NCBI GenBank assembly: GCA_005879255.1
Contig: VBKY01000140.1
Coordinates: 7,660 to 71,659, forward strand
Length of the DNA stretch: 64,000 nucleotides
Direction: 5' to 3'
Source: Deltaproteobacteria bacterium
Lineage (GTDB): Bacteria; Desulfobacterota_B; Binatia; UBA9968
Part shown: piece by piece, positions 47,419-56,106 of the stretch
Layout of the letters: every line of letters begins with the position of its first letter
Numbering within the stretch: position 1 is the stretch's first letter
Made by a program: the position numbers and the translations under genes
The notes under the pieces: generated by a model
Database searches by the model: none
Seen by the model: only the letters and a program-made list of their open reading frames with translations
What the model was told of the DNA's origin: nothing

Positions 47419-48039
47419 ATGCTAGACCGAAAAAATATTATTGCGGCTTTACTAGCTACGTGTTTGCTTACGTTAAGTCCGGCTGCATTGAGAGCCGGCG
47501 TTCCGACCGAGCAAGTGCGTCAGACGGCGGACCAGGTGTTATCCGTGCTTCAGGATTCGCGACTCAAATCCGCCGATAAGCAGAAAGAACGCCGCGAGCA
47601 AATACGGCAAATCATCGGAAGCAGATTCGACTTTGGTGAAATGGCCAAGCGCTCGCTGGGATCCAATTGGCAGAAGGGCAACAACGATGAGCAGCGCCAG
47701 TTTGTCCAACTATTCACTGAGCTTCTGGAGAAATCATACTCTGACCAGATCGAATCCTATGACGGAGAAAAAATTGTTTACGGCCGCGAAAACATCAACC
47801 AAGACCAAGCCGACGTCGATACTAAGATCGTGACCAAAAAGGGCGAACAAATCTCAGTTAATTACAAACTTCGATCCGCAGGCAATGATTGGAAAGTGTA
47901 CGACGTCGTCATCGAAAACATCAGCCTGGTCAACAATTTTCGTTCGCAGTTTAACCGTGTCTTGGCGAATGCCTCGTTCGCCGAGCTGCTCAAGAAATTG
48001 CAATCCAAGTCCGTCGAAATAAAACCGGTCCGAAGCTGA
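47419..48039 (+). CDS. mlaC: MlaC-like periplasmic phospholipid carrier
   Basis: The 206-residue product has a signal peptide (MLDRKNIIAALLATCLLTLS ...ALRAG). The MlaC pattern follows: QTADQVLSVLQDSRLKSADK, RFDFGEMAKRSLGSNWQK, FTELLEKSYSDQIESYDGEK and WKVYDVVIENISLVNNFRSQ. MlaC ferries phospholipids between the outer-membrane MlaA complex and the inner-membrane MlaFEDB transporter. No mlaA, D, E or F genes are near. It heads a rightward run of exported small proteins. Confidence 0.9.
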   Translation: MLDRKNIIAALLATCLLTLSPAALRAGVPTEQVRQTADQVLSVLQDSRLKSADKQKERREQIRQIIGSRFDFGEMAKRSLGSNWQKGNNDEQRQFVQLFTELLEKSYSDQIESYDGEKIVYGRENINQDQADVDTKIVTKKGEQISVNYKLRSAGNDWKVYDVVIENISLVNNFRSQFNRVLANASFAELLKKLQSKSVEIKPVRS

Positions 48040-48091
48040 ATGCCGGAAAAATGAAGGGAGCTTTGCGACGACCGACTTTATTCGTAGCGCT

Positions 48092-48442
48092 TTGGTCGCG
48101 GGAGCCTTATGCCTGTCGGTCAATTTGTCCGCCTTGGTGGCAAAACAGGGTTCAACGGCGGAGTCAAGCAATGTCAGCGACAAAGAGCTCAGAGCTTTTG
48201 CGAAGGCGTACGTTGAATACCAAAAGATACGACAGAACTACGAACCCAAAATGAACAACACTAGAGATGAAAAAGAGAAGCTGAAAATCCAGCGCGAGGG
48301 AGACGATAAGGTAAAGCAAGCACTGGAGAAACAGGGGCTCACGCCGCAGGGCTATAACCGGCTATTTGCGGCGGTCAATGGCAATCCGCAATTGCGTCAA
48401 AAGGCGCTGACGCTGATTGACGAGGAGCGAAAGAAATCATAG
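48092..48442 (+). CDS. DUF4168-like exported protein
   Basis: The frame starts at a TTG (48092) inside a hydrophobic signal-like segment LVAGALCLSVNLSALVAKQG. An upstream ATG at 48050 in another frame (MKGALRRPTLFV) would fit the start of the same signal peptide, so a one-base error in the 5' end is possible. The mature part VSDKELRAFAKAYVEYQKIR and LEKQGLTPQGYNRLFAAVNG matches DUF4168. It follows mlaC closely. Function unknown. Confidence 0.7.
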   Translation: MVAGALCLSVNLSALVAKQGSTAESSNVSDKELRAFAKAYVEYQKIRQNYEPKMNNTRDEKEKLKIQREGDDKVKQALEKQGLTPQGYNRLFAAVNGNPQLRQKALTLIDEERKKS

Positions 48443-48516
48443 CAGGCGAAGCCCGACGGCAAGACAGACGCCTTTAAAAGGCGCCTTTGGCGCGGGCAGG
48501 CCGAAAGGAGTGGAAA

Positions 48517-48870
48517 ATGAAACGGATACAAATCAGAAACACGCTGACTGCAGTGTCATTAATCGGGGCATTGTTTATCACCGGCTGTGCTGGTGGTCCG
48601 CTGACAACGCGTGAGAAGGGTGCGGGAATCGGCGCACTCGGCGGCGCCGCCGTCGGCGGTATAGTCGGTAGTGCTGTCGGCCATCCCGGCGCCGGTGCAG
48701 CCATCGGTGGTGGCCTCGGCCTAGGTGCTGGCGCATTGGTCGGGGATCAACTGCAAGGCCAAGATAACCGAAATTACCAACAAGACGACGAGATCCGCCG
48801 CAACCAGGCGGAAATTGATAGACAACGCCGGGAGTTGGAGAGATTAAGGCGGGAACGAGGCGAATACTGA
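48517..48870 (+). CDS. Glycine-zipper 2TM lipoprotein (117 aa), paralogue of 56968
   Basis: The ATG at 48517 has GAAAGGAG upstream. The lipobox is FITGC. LTTREKGAGIGALGGAAVGG and SAVGHPGAGAAIGGGLGLGAG form two glycine-zipper helices, then a charged coiled-coil tail QAEIDRQRRELERLRRERGE follows. About four fifths of the zipper region is identical to the gene at 56968. Such proteins probably lie in the outer membrane. A short palindrome CGCCTTTAAAAGGCG precedes it (48470-48485). Confidence 0.85.
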   Translation: MKRIQIRNTLTAVSLIGALFITGCAGGPLTTREKGAGIGALGGAAVGGIVGSAVGHPGAGAAIGGGLGLGAGALVGDQLQGQDNRNYQQDDEIRRNQAEIDRQRRELERLRRERGEY

Positions 48871-48903
48871 CGCTGCTCGGTCACAATTTTTGGGGAACTC
48901 TTC

Positions 48904-49086
48904 ATGAAAATAGACGCATCCATTGGGAGAATTATGGCAAAGGTAGGCGATAGCGTTATCTTGATCCTTATCCTGCTGAGAGTTTTGAAAGGGCAAATCA
49001 CGAAAAGATTGTTAGATAGCGTTGTTATCGCTCTTTCTGCAATGCGTGTCTTGACGGCTATTCGACGAGTCGCGCCATCGAATTAA
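48904..49086 (+). CDS. Possible small hydrophobic protein (60 aa)
   Basis: It begins MKIDASIGRIMAKVGDSVIL, with a short hydrophobic segment SVILILILLRVL and a second weaker one. TTTTTGGGGAACTCTTC precedes the ATG. It sits within a series of small rightward exported-protein genes, but no family is recognised. Confidence 0.3.
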   Translation: MKIDASIGRIMAKVGDSVILILILLRVLKGQITKRLLDSVVIALSAMRVLTAIRRVAPSN

Positions 49087-49130
49087 AAAAATAGCGGTTC
49101 TAAAATTTTATTATTCGAGGAGGATTCGGC

Positions 49131-49388
49131 ATGAAAGACCAAAAACTAATATGGATTGCTGCCACGACTTTGGGGCTCGCGTTATTCATTGGCGGCTGCG
49201 GCGAAAAGAAGGGAGAAGACCAGGCGCCTCAAACGTCCAGCGCGACACCTCCGGCTCCGATGTCCGAGAAATCGCCGGCGGACCAACCAGGCGTCTCCCA
49301 GGGCAGCGGATCTGACACGGGCATGCCGGGAACGGCCCAGGGACAAAAGCCGGAAGAGAAAAAAGACGATTCATCGCAAAAAGGCTAA
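49131..49388 (+). CDS. Small lipoprotein with disordered Pro/Ser/Lys tail (85 aa)
   Basis: The signal ends in lipobox FIGGC (Cys near residue 23). The mature part is low-complexity, charged and Pro/Ser-rich (APQTSSATPPAPMSEKSPAD), with no fold expected. GAGGAGGATTCGGC precedes the ATG. The gene belongs to the rightward exported-protein series. Confidence 0.65.
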   Translation: MKDQKLIWIAATTLGLALFIGGCGEKKGEDQAPQTSSATPPAPMSEKSPADQPGVSQGSGSDTGMPGTAQGQKPEEKKDDSSQKG

Positions 49389-49427
49389 TTAAGCGATGAG
49401 CGTCGAGCTCAAGGGGAGTAAATCGCA

Positions 49428-49688
49428 ATGAATAAGGTTTTCTTGATTCTTTTGGCGCTAATCCTTCCGACCGCCTTGAGTGCCGCTGAACTGAAGGGAA
49501 CGATCTTGAAGGTCGATAAGGCGGAGAATCGAATCGTCCTGAAGACTGAGAGAGGCGAGGAAACCTTCGAAACGACGAAGGCTACCAAAGGTATCGAGCA
49601 TGTTAAAGTCGGGGCGAGGGTGACCATTTCGTTCAGCGAAAAAGATGGCCAACCCAAAGTGACCGAGATCAATCCCGCTGCTGAATAG
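49428..49688 (+). CDS. Small exported beta-protein (86 aa)
   Basis: A signal peptide (MNKVFLILLALILPTALSAA) is followed by ELKGTILKVDKAENRIVLKT and VKVGARVTISFSEKDGQPKV. This is the pattern of small OB-fold-like periplasmic domains (DUF1344-like). GGGGAG precedes the ATG. It ends the run of small exported proteins that begins with mlaC. Confidence 0.65.
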   Translation: MNKVFLILLALILPTALSAAELKGTILKVDKAENRIVLKTERGEETFETTKATKGIEHVKVGARVTISFSEKDGQPKVTEINPAAE

Positions 49689-50129
49689 AACGGGAAAGTT
49701 TAGATCCCGTGATCTCAAATTGCGCGGCGCACATGCGAGCAGCTCCGCAGCGACATGTGTGTCCAATTGCGAAATTTTTGCAGCTTGACGCCTATCAGCG
49801 GTTGACGAGCATCGATATTGTTGATTTCACTCGATTGCCCATCGATGCTGCGTGAACCGATATCCAATTGGCATTAGCGGGGGTGGGCCGACTTCCACCC
49901 CGCACCTCGATCACACGGTCCGTGGCGAGAAGGCCAATTTCGGTCGAAGAAAGCCGCGGGCTGTTATGCCAACCTTACGTGATGCGTGAGAGCCGCCGGC
50001 GAACATTCGACACAATTGTTTCGATCAACAGTCCGGTACTGTCGCGTACACTCCAAAAAGGCCGCGTGAGTGGGTTTGGAGCCCAGCTCCGAAAACTTTT
50101 CGATTTCTTTCGCTTGACTTAGTGGATAC
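49689..50129. other. Intergenic region upstream of the OtsAB fusion
   Basis: It contains an inverted repeat GCATCGAT...ATCGATGC (49809-49850) and no gene with family support. A terminator for the preceding gene and the promoter for otsAB are expected here but not clearly identified. Confidence 0.4.
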
Positions 50130-52490
50130 ATGACGACGTATTATAGTAATATCGCAGACACCGGCGCTCGAAATGGATCCGGTTTGACTGCTACGGATTT
50201 AGACTCTGGTCGGCAGGTCACGCATTTGCCAGCTCACACACCGCAACGAATTGTGCTTGTTTCCAATCGATTGCCTTTCACTGTGGCCGAGAAGGACGGC
50301 GATATTGAGTTTCAAAATAGCGCCGGCGGTGTTGCTACGGGTCTGCATGCACTGCTCGAAACCATTGAGATTCCCAACATTGGAAATGCTGAATATGTGT
50401 GGATCGGCTGGCCGGGAGGCCGCGTCAGCCCCCAGCTCAAAGACAGGGTTAAATTGGAAGCGCAATCCCGCTTCCACGCCTATCCGGTCTTTCTCTCCGA
50501 GCAAGAAATCGAAGCTTTCTATTCCGGTTTTTGCAACAAAACGATCTGGCCGCTGTTTCATTACTTTCCCTCATATGCGCGCTATGAGCCGGAGTATTGG
50601 GCACACTATAAAAAGGTAAATGAAGCTTTCGGCGAGGCCGCCCTGGAGATTCTTAAGCCGGGCGATCTCTTATGGATCCATGATTATCATCTGATGCTAT
50701 TACCCGCGCTCATCCGCGCCCGGCTACCCGATCTCTCGATCGGGTTTTTCTTGCATATCCCGTTTCCTCACTATGAAATCTTTCGCTTCATGCCAGCCGA
50801 ATGGCGTCGCGATCTCCTCGAGGGCCTGCTCGGTGCCGACGTGGTAGGCTTTCATACATTTGACTACGCACAATATTTTCTCCGTTGTGTTCTGCGGATT
50901 CTCGGCCATGAGAACCAAATGGGCAAACTGCTGGTACACGACCGAGCCGTCAAAGTTGCATCTTTCCCGATGGGCGTGCCGTTCGACAAATTTGCCGCCG
51001 CGGCCGACAGCACGGTCGTGCGCGAAGAGAAAGAAACCCTCAAGCGAACGCTGGCGGAAACCAAACTGATTTTATCGGTGGACCGGCAGGACTATTCGAA
51101 AGGCATCCTGAACCGGCTAGAGGGGTTCGAGACCTTTCTTGAGACCAATCCCGATTGGCGAAGCAAGGTGACACTGCTCATGGTTGTCGTTCCGTCGCGT
51201 ATCGGCATCGAAGACTACGAGCGGATGAAAAAAGGAATCGAAGAGCTGGTTGGCAGAATCAACGGGCAGTTCGGCAGCGTGAGCTGGACGCCGATTCTTT
51301 ATCAATACCGCTCTCTGTCTTTTGAGTCACTGGTCGCATTGTACACGATCAGCGACGTGGCGCTGGTAACGCCGTTGCGCGACGGGATGAATCTCATTGC
51401 CAAGGAGTACATCGCTAGCCGAACCAATCAGAGCGGCGTTCTGGTGTTGAGCGAAATGGCCGGGGCGGCGCGCGAATTAGGTGAAGCGCTGATCATCAAT
51501 CCCAATAACCGGCAAGAAATCGCCAAAGCCCTGGAAGAGGCTTTGAGCATGCCGCTCGCAGAGCAAAAGCGGCGCGTCACAATTATGCAGAATCGCTTGC
51601 GTCGATTCGACCTGGCCCGCTGGGCGCGGGATTTTTTCAGCGAGCTGATCTTTGTCGGGCCAGAGCGTGATAGGGTCTATGGTAAGCTTCCAAGTCCCGC
51701 CAACCGCCGAGCGATGGCCGAGCGGTATCGACGCAGTTCGCGCCGGCTCATTCTGCTCGACTATGACGGAACGCTCGTGCCCTTTGCGGACCACCCGCGA
51801 GGGGCGAAACCGCCGCACGCGATTATTGATTTACTCTCGCGTCTCGCAGCCGATGCCCGCAATGAAGTCGTCATTGTCAGCGGCCGGGATCGACCGAGTA
51901 TGCAGAGCTGGTTCGATCATTTGCCCATCGCGTTCGCCGCCGAGCATGGGGCCTGGATCAAGGAGCGAGACTCCGATTGGAGATTGGCCAGCCCGCACAC
52001 CACCAGCTGGAAAGAAAAATTGCTGCCGCTGCTCGAGATGTACGTCGACCGGCTGCCCGGCGCATTCATCGAAGACAAAGACTTTTCTTTGGTCTGGCAT
52101 TATCGCTCGGCCGACCCCGAACAGGCGATGGTTGTGGCTCGGGAAATCGCCGACGATCTGTTAAGTTTCACGGGAAATATCGACGTGCAAATCGTACAGG
52201 GAAGTAAGACCGTCGAAATTAGAAGCTCCGGCATCAGCAAGGCCAAGGCCGCGCAGTTATGGCTGTCGAAGCAGGATTTCGATTTCATTCTCGCGATTGG
52301 CGACGACAGCGATGACGAAGATATCTTCAGGGTTCTGCCCGCGCATGCCCATTCGGTTCGGGTCGGTATCGCACGCACCGGGGCGCAGTTCAATTTGCGC
52401 GAGCCGTGGGATGTGGTGAAATTGCTAGAAGAGTTGATGACGGCACGGCAGCATGAACCCGCCACGAAGAGCCATCGGCAAACCGGCTAG
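50130..52490 (+). CDS. Bifunctional trehalose-6-phosphate synthase/phosphatase (OtsA-OtsB fusion)
   Basis: The 786-residue fusion has two parts. Residues ~40-500 are a GT20 synthase (RIVLVSNRLPFTVAEKDGDI, WIHDYHLMLLPALIRARLPD, GVPFDKFAAA, SRDYSKGI-like VDRQDYSKGILNRLEGFETF, PLRDGMNLIAKEYIASR). Residues from ~540 are a HAD phosphatase (LILLDYDGTLVPF, VIVSGRDRPSMQSW, AEHGAWIKE, ILAIGDDSDDEDIF). It makes trehalose from UDP-glucose and glucose-6-phosphate, a compatible solute in osmotic and desiccation stress. Confidence 0.95.
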   Translation: MTTYYSNIADTGARNGSGLTATDLDSGRQVTHLPAHTPQRIVLVSNRLPFTVAEKDGDIEFQNSAGGVATGLHALLETIEIPNIGNAEYVWIGWPGGRVSPQLKDRVKLEAQSRFHAYPVFLSEQEIEAFYSGFCNKTIWPLFHYFPSYARYEPEYWAHYKKVNEAFGEAALEILKPGDLLWIHDYHLMLLPALIRARLPDLSIGFFLHIPFPHYEIFRFMPAEWRRDLLEGLLGADVVGFHTFDYAQYFLRCVLRILGHENQMGKLLVHDRAVKVASFPMGVPFDKFAAAADSTVVREEKETLKRTLAETKLILSVDRQDYSKGILNRLEGFETFLETNPDWRSKVTLLMVVVPSRIGIEDYERMKKGIEELVGRINGQFGSVSWTPILYQYRSLSFESLVALYTISDVALVTPLRDGMNLIAKEYIASRTNQSGVLVLSEMAGAARELGEALIINPNNRQEIAKALEEALSMPLAEQKRRVTIMQNRLRRFDLARWARDFFSELIFVGPERDRVYGKLPSPANRRAMAERYRRSSRRLILLDYDGTLVPFADHPRGAKPPHAIIDLLSRLAADARNEVVIVSGRDRPSMQSWFDHLPIAFAAEHGAWIKERDSDWRLASPHTTSWKEKLLPLLEMYVDRLPGAFIEDKDFSLVWHYRSADPEQAMVVAREIADDLLSFTGNIDVQIVQGSKTVEIRSSGISKAKAAQLWLSKQDFDFILAIGDDSDDEDIFRVLPAHAHSVRVGIARTGAQFNLREPWDVVKLLEELMTARQHEPATKSHRQTG

Positions 52491-52519
52491 TCTCTTTTCC
52501 CCATCAAATTACCTTTCAA

Positions 52520-53146
52520 TTACGGTTTCGCCGTAAAAATCATAAAGGATTGGCGGTCCAAGAAATCAAACTCCTCCTTGAGCGAGTAGCCTGCCTGCTC
52601 CATTTCCGGCTTAATGAACTCACTTGGCGTGTAATGGCGAAACAGTCCTATTAGCCATGAGCGGCGATCAAAGTCGATGATGGCAATTCGACCGCCGGGT
52701 CGAAGATATTTGCGCAGATTCGAAAAGTAAGCGATGCGATTATCGATGTGGTGGTAGGTATTCGAAGTAAAGATCAGATCGACCCCTGCCTTCGGCAGCA
52801 ACGGATCGTCCGGTTTCGCGAGGATCGGGTCGATATTGGCAGCCGTCTCTTGTTTGGCTCGTTTGGCGATGAGATCGACCATGTCTCGGTCGATATCCAC
52901 GGCATAAACTTTACCGGCCGGGCCCACCGCTTCTGCCAACCTGAAGGTAAAATAGCCGCCGCCGGCTCCCAGATCGGCAACCTGATCGCCCGGACGGACG
53001 TTGAGCGCCGCGATGACTCTCTGTGGTTGTTGCCAGTCATCCCGGTTGACCCCTTCGTAGGCGCACTGTTTCAGCTGGGCGCAAGCGGCGAGTAAAATAG
53101 CCGCGACCACGAAGACGAGAATTTTCGACCGATGCTTACCCAGCAT
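52520..53146 (-). CDS. Class I SAM-dependent methyltransferase with lipoprotein-type N-terminus
   Basis: The 208-residue product has motif I VADLGAGGGYFTFRLAEAVG, motif II YAVDIDRD, and LIFTSNTYHHIDNRIAYFSN. An unusual N-terminus (LVFVVAAILLAACAQLKQC) reads as a lipobox signal, so the enzyme may be anchored in the periplasm, where SAM is absent. Similar exported-looking proteins exist in Proteobacteria. Either export does not occur or the domain no longer methylates. Confidence 0.8.
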   Translation of the reverse strand: MLGKHRSKILVFVVAAILLAACAQLKQCAYEGVNRDDWQQPQRVIAALNVRPGDQVADLGAGGGYFTFRLAEAVGPAGKVYAVDIDRDMVDLIAKRAKQETAANIDPILAKPDDPLLPKAGVDLIFTSNTYHHIDNRIAYFSNLRKYLRPGGRIAIIDFDRRSWLIGLFRHYTPSEFIKPEMEQAGYSLKEEFDFLDRQSFMIFTAKP

Positions 53147-53277
53147 AAACGTTCGGGATAAACAAAGAACTGGCCGGCGTGTCAGAAATTTGTCACAAGA
53201 TTTTGATATTATTGCGGAGGAGTGTGCCGAAACGTGCCGGAAGAACCATTACGACATGCACGTTTCTTCATCGAGCG

Positions 53278-53670
53278 CTAAGCCGAAGATGATCCTGACT
53301 TTTGGATCACTTGCGCCAATGCTCGCGAGACTTTCTGGCGCAGAACGACGACGTCAAAGGGTTTGCCGATAAAGTCGAACGCGCCGGAATCCATCGCCTT
53401 CGCCGCCAGCTGTTGTGAGTTGACGCCGGTCAGCATGATGACTTCGCAGCCGGAGTGGATTTGTTTAACGCGCCGGAGGACTTCGAGACCGTCGGCTTTC
53501 GGCATCAGGACGTCGAGCAGCACGACGTCGGGGTGTGCCTCCTGGACCTGGGGAATCGCGGCGTCGATGCTGTCGGCTTCGAGCACACGATAATCTTTGC
53601 TGAAAACTATTTTGAGCGATTCGCGCACGCCGTACTCGTCATCAATCACTAGCAAGACCGGTAGACTCAT
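53278..53670 (-). CDS. Single-domain response regulator (CheY-like)
   Basis: The 130-residue receiver domain begins MSLPVLLVIDDEYGVRESLK. The acidic pair is in DDE, the phospho-acceptor Asp in VVLLDVLMPKADG, Thr in IMLTGVNS and Lys in GKPFDV. No output domain. No histidine kinase gene is next to it, so its partner is unknown. Confidence 0.93.
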   Translation of the reverse strand: MSLPVLLVIDDEYGVRESLKIVFSKDYRVLEADSIDAAIPQVQEAHPDVVLLDVLMPKADGLEVLRRVKQIHSGCEVIMLTGVNSQQLAAKAMDSGAFDFIGKPFDVVVLRQKVSRALAQVIQKSGSSSA

Positions 53671-53825
53671 GTCCAGGAATGTGTTCTGCGATTTCGCTTA
53701 TCGTGACTCTTTCGAACGGGGTTACTTTGGCACTAACTAGATCGAGTCGCAAGGCCGTGCTTTCGTCACCGCATGAGAAAGACGGTGCGCTGGCCCACTG
53801 GGCGTGCGGCGAATCCAGGACGTGA

Positions 53826-55016
53826 CTACGGCAACGATAACTCGACACAACGCGCCGGCTGGCTCAAGTGTTCCGAGCAATCTTTAGCAATTTCCGCAGA
53901 CGATTTTTCGAAAGTGTTTTTCAAATAGTGCGCGCTTGTCTGAAAGCAAATGTTCCGATCGTTTTCTTGGCTGAGCGCGGCACAAAACGGCAGCGCATAG
54001 CGACCATCCCAAGTACTATCGATGAGCGCATAGACGACGCCGCGCATGCACGCGAAGCGGCTTTCGCCCTTGACAATTTCGCACTTCTCCACGGTCGCTC
54101 GGGTTTGTCCGGCGCGGGCAAAGTTTGACAAATCCCGGCCGACCGACGCCGAGCACTGATGGCGAAATTCGCCGGTCTTGTCGCACTCTTGAAATAGCTC
54201 CTCGGTAGAGAGTCCCATTTCAGTCATGCGCGAGGTTTGCATAATGTAGCATTCGCCACGGTATTTCGGATTCAGTTTGCTGCACGGATAATGGTAATCG
54301 GTGGGGCTCAAATCGCGGCTCTCCGGCGTCGCGTTGACGACATTTTCCATAAAAACCCCGCCATAACAAGAGTTTCGACTCCAGTCTTCGGGCAAAACGT
54401 CGCAGACTTCTAACGACTGCAGTAATTGATAACGAGAGAAAAACAACAGGGCGTGACCGAGCCCATGGAGGCATTGGAAACGAAACCGCAGCGGAATCTT
54501 CGGGTCGCAAGCAACGACGGCCTTCTGTCTAAGTTCGGCGGTGCTGGGGTGTTTGTCGATTTGGAAGTAGATATTGTCGCCCCTTAAGAAGCGTTCCACA
54601 GCACCATGGTAACAGCCTGAGTGGCAGGTCTGGTCACAAGCGGCAAACGATTCATGAATATTGCCTTTGAGGCGAAAGGTTTCCCGGCCAAGTGAGTGCA
54701 CGACCGGATGACAATCACGCCTGAGCTCCGCATCTTCGGCCTCGAACCGTTCGATGAGTTGCAGAAGCTCCATCGTCGAGTGGGTTCCCAGCGCCTCGCG
54801 AAAGAGTTGATCGAGACATTCAGCGCCGACCGCACTGTACATGCACGACTTCACGGCCCGGAGCGAAGGCAGACCTGACGGCGACGATGGAGCGGCGGAC
54901 TGCTTAACTTCCTGGGCGAAGCTCGAGGGCTCTACGGCCGATACAAAATAGACCGCGAACAATATATTTAGTGTGATTGCCCGGGTTCGTTTGCGCACGA
55001 ATCTTGTCCTCCTCAT
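53826..55016 (-). CDS. Exported cysteine-repeat protein (396 aa), family unknown
   Basis: A signal peptide (ITLNILFAVYFVSAV ...SSFAQ) is followed by at least seven units with two Cys separated by 7-16 residues. Units: CDPKIPLRFRFQCLHGLGHA, CDVLPEDWSRNSCYGGVFME, CSKLNPKYRGECYIMQ, CDKTGEFRHQCSASVGRDLS, CEIVKGESRFACMRGVVYAL, CAALSQENDRNICFQTSAHY and CSEHLSQPARC. Earlier CDQTCHSGCYHGAVERFL and HPVVHSLGRETF resemble the same idea. This suggests a disulfide-pinned helical-repeat solenoid. I do not recognise a named family. It is divergent from the DUF3108 gene. Confidence 0.7.
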   Translation of the reverse strand: MRRTRFVRKRTRAITLNILFAVYFVSAVEPSSFAQEVKQSAAPSSPSGLPSLRAVKSCMYSAVGAECLDQLFREALGTHSTMELLQLIERFEAEDAELRRDCHPVVHSLGRETFRLKGNIHESFAACDQTCHSGCYHGAVERFLRGDNIYFQIDKHPSTAELRQKAVVACDPKIPLRFRFQCLHGLGHALLFFSRYQLLQSLEVCDVLPEDWSRNSCYGGVFMENVVNATPESRDLSPTDYHYPCSKLNPKYRGECYIMQTSRMTEMGLSTEELFQECDKTGEFRHQCSASVGRDLSNFARAGQTRATVEKCEIVKGESRFACMRGVVYALIDSTWDGRYALPFCAALSQENDRNICFQTSAHYLKNTFEKSSAEIAKDCSEHLSQPARCVELSLP

Positions 55017-55220
55017 ATTTGGCTATTTGGCGGTTGAGCGTAATGTAAAACGCCACCGAGTGCAATTATTTCAGACACTTAAAAATATTGCCGGGGCAGC
55101 GGGCCCGGCTTTCAAGCGCTACATTGACATGTTTTTTCGACTGGGAGGCGCCGAAAAGTTCGATTTGTGATAATTTACCGGTTAAACGTTTCGCGACGCC
55201 ATTCGTCTAAACCATTTGAC

Positions 55221-56081
55221 ATGATCAGCTCGAAGCTCCCTATCGTTCTCGCCATAGGCATCGTCCTAGGCGGGATTTTGGCTTACGCCGGTCAAGCCGG
55301 CCAGCCTATGATCAAGCCCGAGTTGGTTCCGGTTTATCAACCCAAGGGTTTGTCTTTTGAAACGGGAGAAAAGGAAATCTACCGCGCTTCGTGGAATGGC
55401 ATGATCTCCATCGCTACTGCTGAAGTTCAAACCGTGCCAATGGTTGTCGACGGAAAAAAAGTATTTCAGGTGCGCGTCGAGGCAAAAACGTCGAGAGCGC
55501 TTGATCTCATCTGGAAGATGCGCGACACAATCAGCTCGACTTTCGATGCCAAGGCGCTTTCGCCGTCACGCTTCACATTCAGTCAGAGGGAAAATTCCCG
55601 CGTGATCGATACCGATGCCCGGCACGACCCGGCCTCCAAGCGCTGGGCGGTCAATCGGCAGCAGGTCGGCAAGAGAGCGAAAATTTACGAATTCGAATCT
55701 CAAAACACCCTCGACCCGATTACCGCAGTCTATCTTGCTCGCAGCATTGACTTCAAAGTCGGCGACCGGCTCTATTTCAAAGTCTTCGGCGGACGCTATC
55801 GCTACCTGTTGGAATTATTCGTCGAGAAAAAGGAGCCAGTGACGCTCGAGTCCGGCAAAACCGTCGAAGCCTTTCGAGTCATTCCACGTATCCAGAATAT
55901 TACCAGGAACGGCTACGCCAGCCGCTTGAACGATGCAGCGATTTGGCTATCGGCTGATGAGCGACGTTTGCCGATAAGACTAAGCAGCAAAATCGTTTTT
56001 GGTACTGTTCAACTGGACCTGATTGACGACAAGCGCGGCACGCAATCTACTTCCGCCGGAGCTCGCCAGCCGGCTTCTTAA
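55221..56081 (+). CDS. DUF3108 exported protein
   Basis: The product is about 286 residues from the ATG at 55221 (MISSKLPIVLAIGIVLGGIL); an earlier ATG gives an extra 18 codons without a signal. Domain features: LSFETGEKEIYRASWNGMIS, AKTSRALDLIWKMRDTISST, FDAKALSPSRFTFSQRE and LFVEKKEPVTLESGKTVEAF. The DUF3108 family is predicted to be periplasmic and beta-rich. It is followed at about 25 bases by an M48-type peptidase gene, probably in one operon. Confidence 0.85.
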   Translation: MISSKLPIVLAIGIVLGGILAYAGQAGQPMIKPELVPVYQPKGLSFETGEKEIYRASWNGMISIATAEVQTVPMVVDGKKVFQVRVEAKTSRALDLIWKMRDTISSTFDAKALSPSRFTFSQRENSRVIDTDARHDPASKRWAVNRQQVGKRAKIYEFESQNTLDPITAVYLARSIDFKVGDRLYFKVFGGRYRYLLELFVEKKEPVTLESGKTVEAFRVIPRIQNITRNGYASRLNDAAIWLSADERRLPIRLSSKIVFGTVQLDLIDDKRGTQSTSAGARQPAS

Positions 56082-56106
56082 CTTGTACTCAGGGTAGGTC
56101 GCCTGT

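Noticed and set aside
53642..53848. 68-codon leftward frame overlapping the response-regulator start
   Set aside because: Overlaps two real genes, has no ribosome site and no family resemblance.
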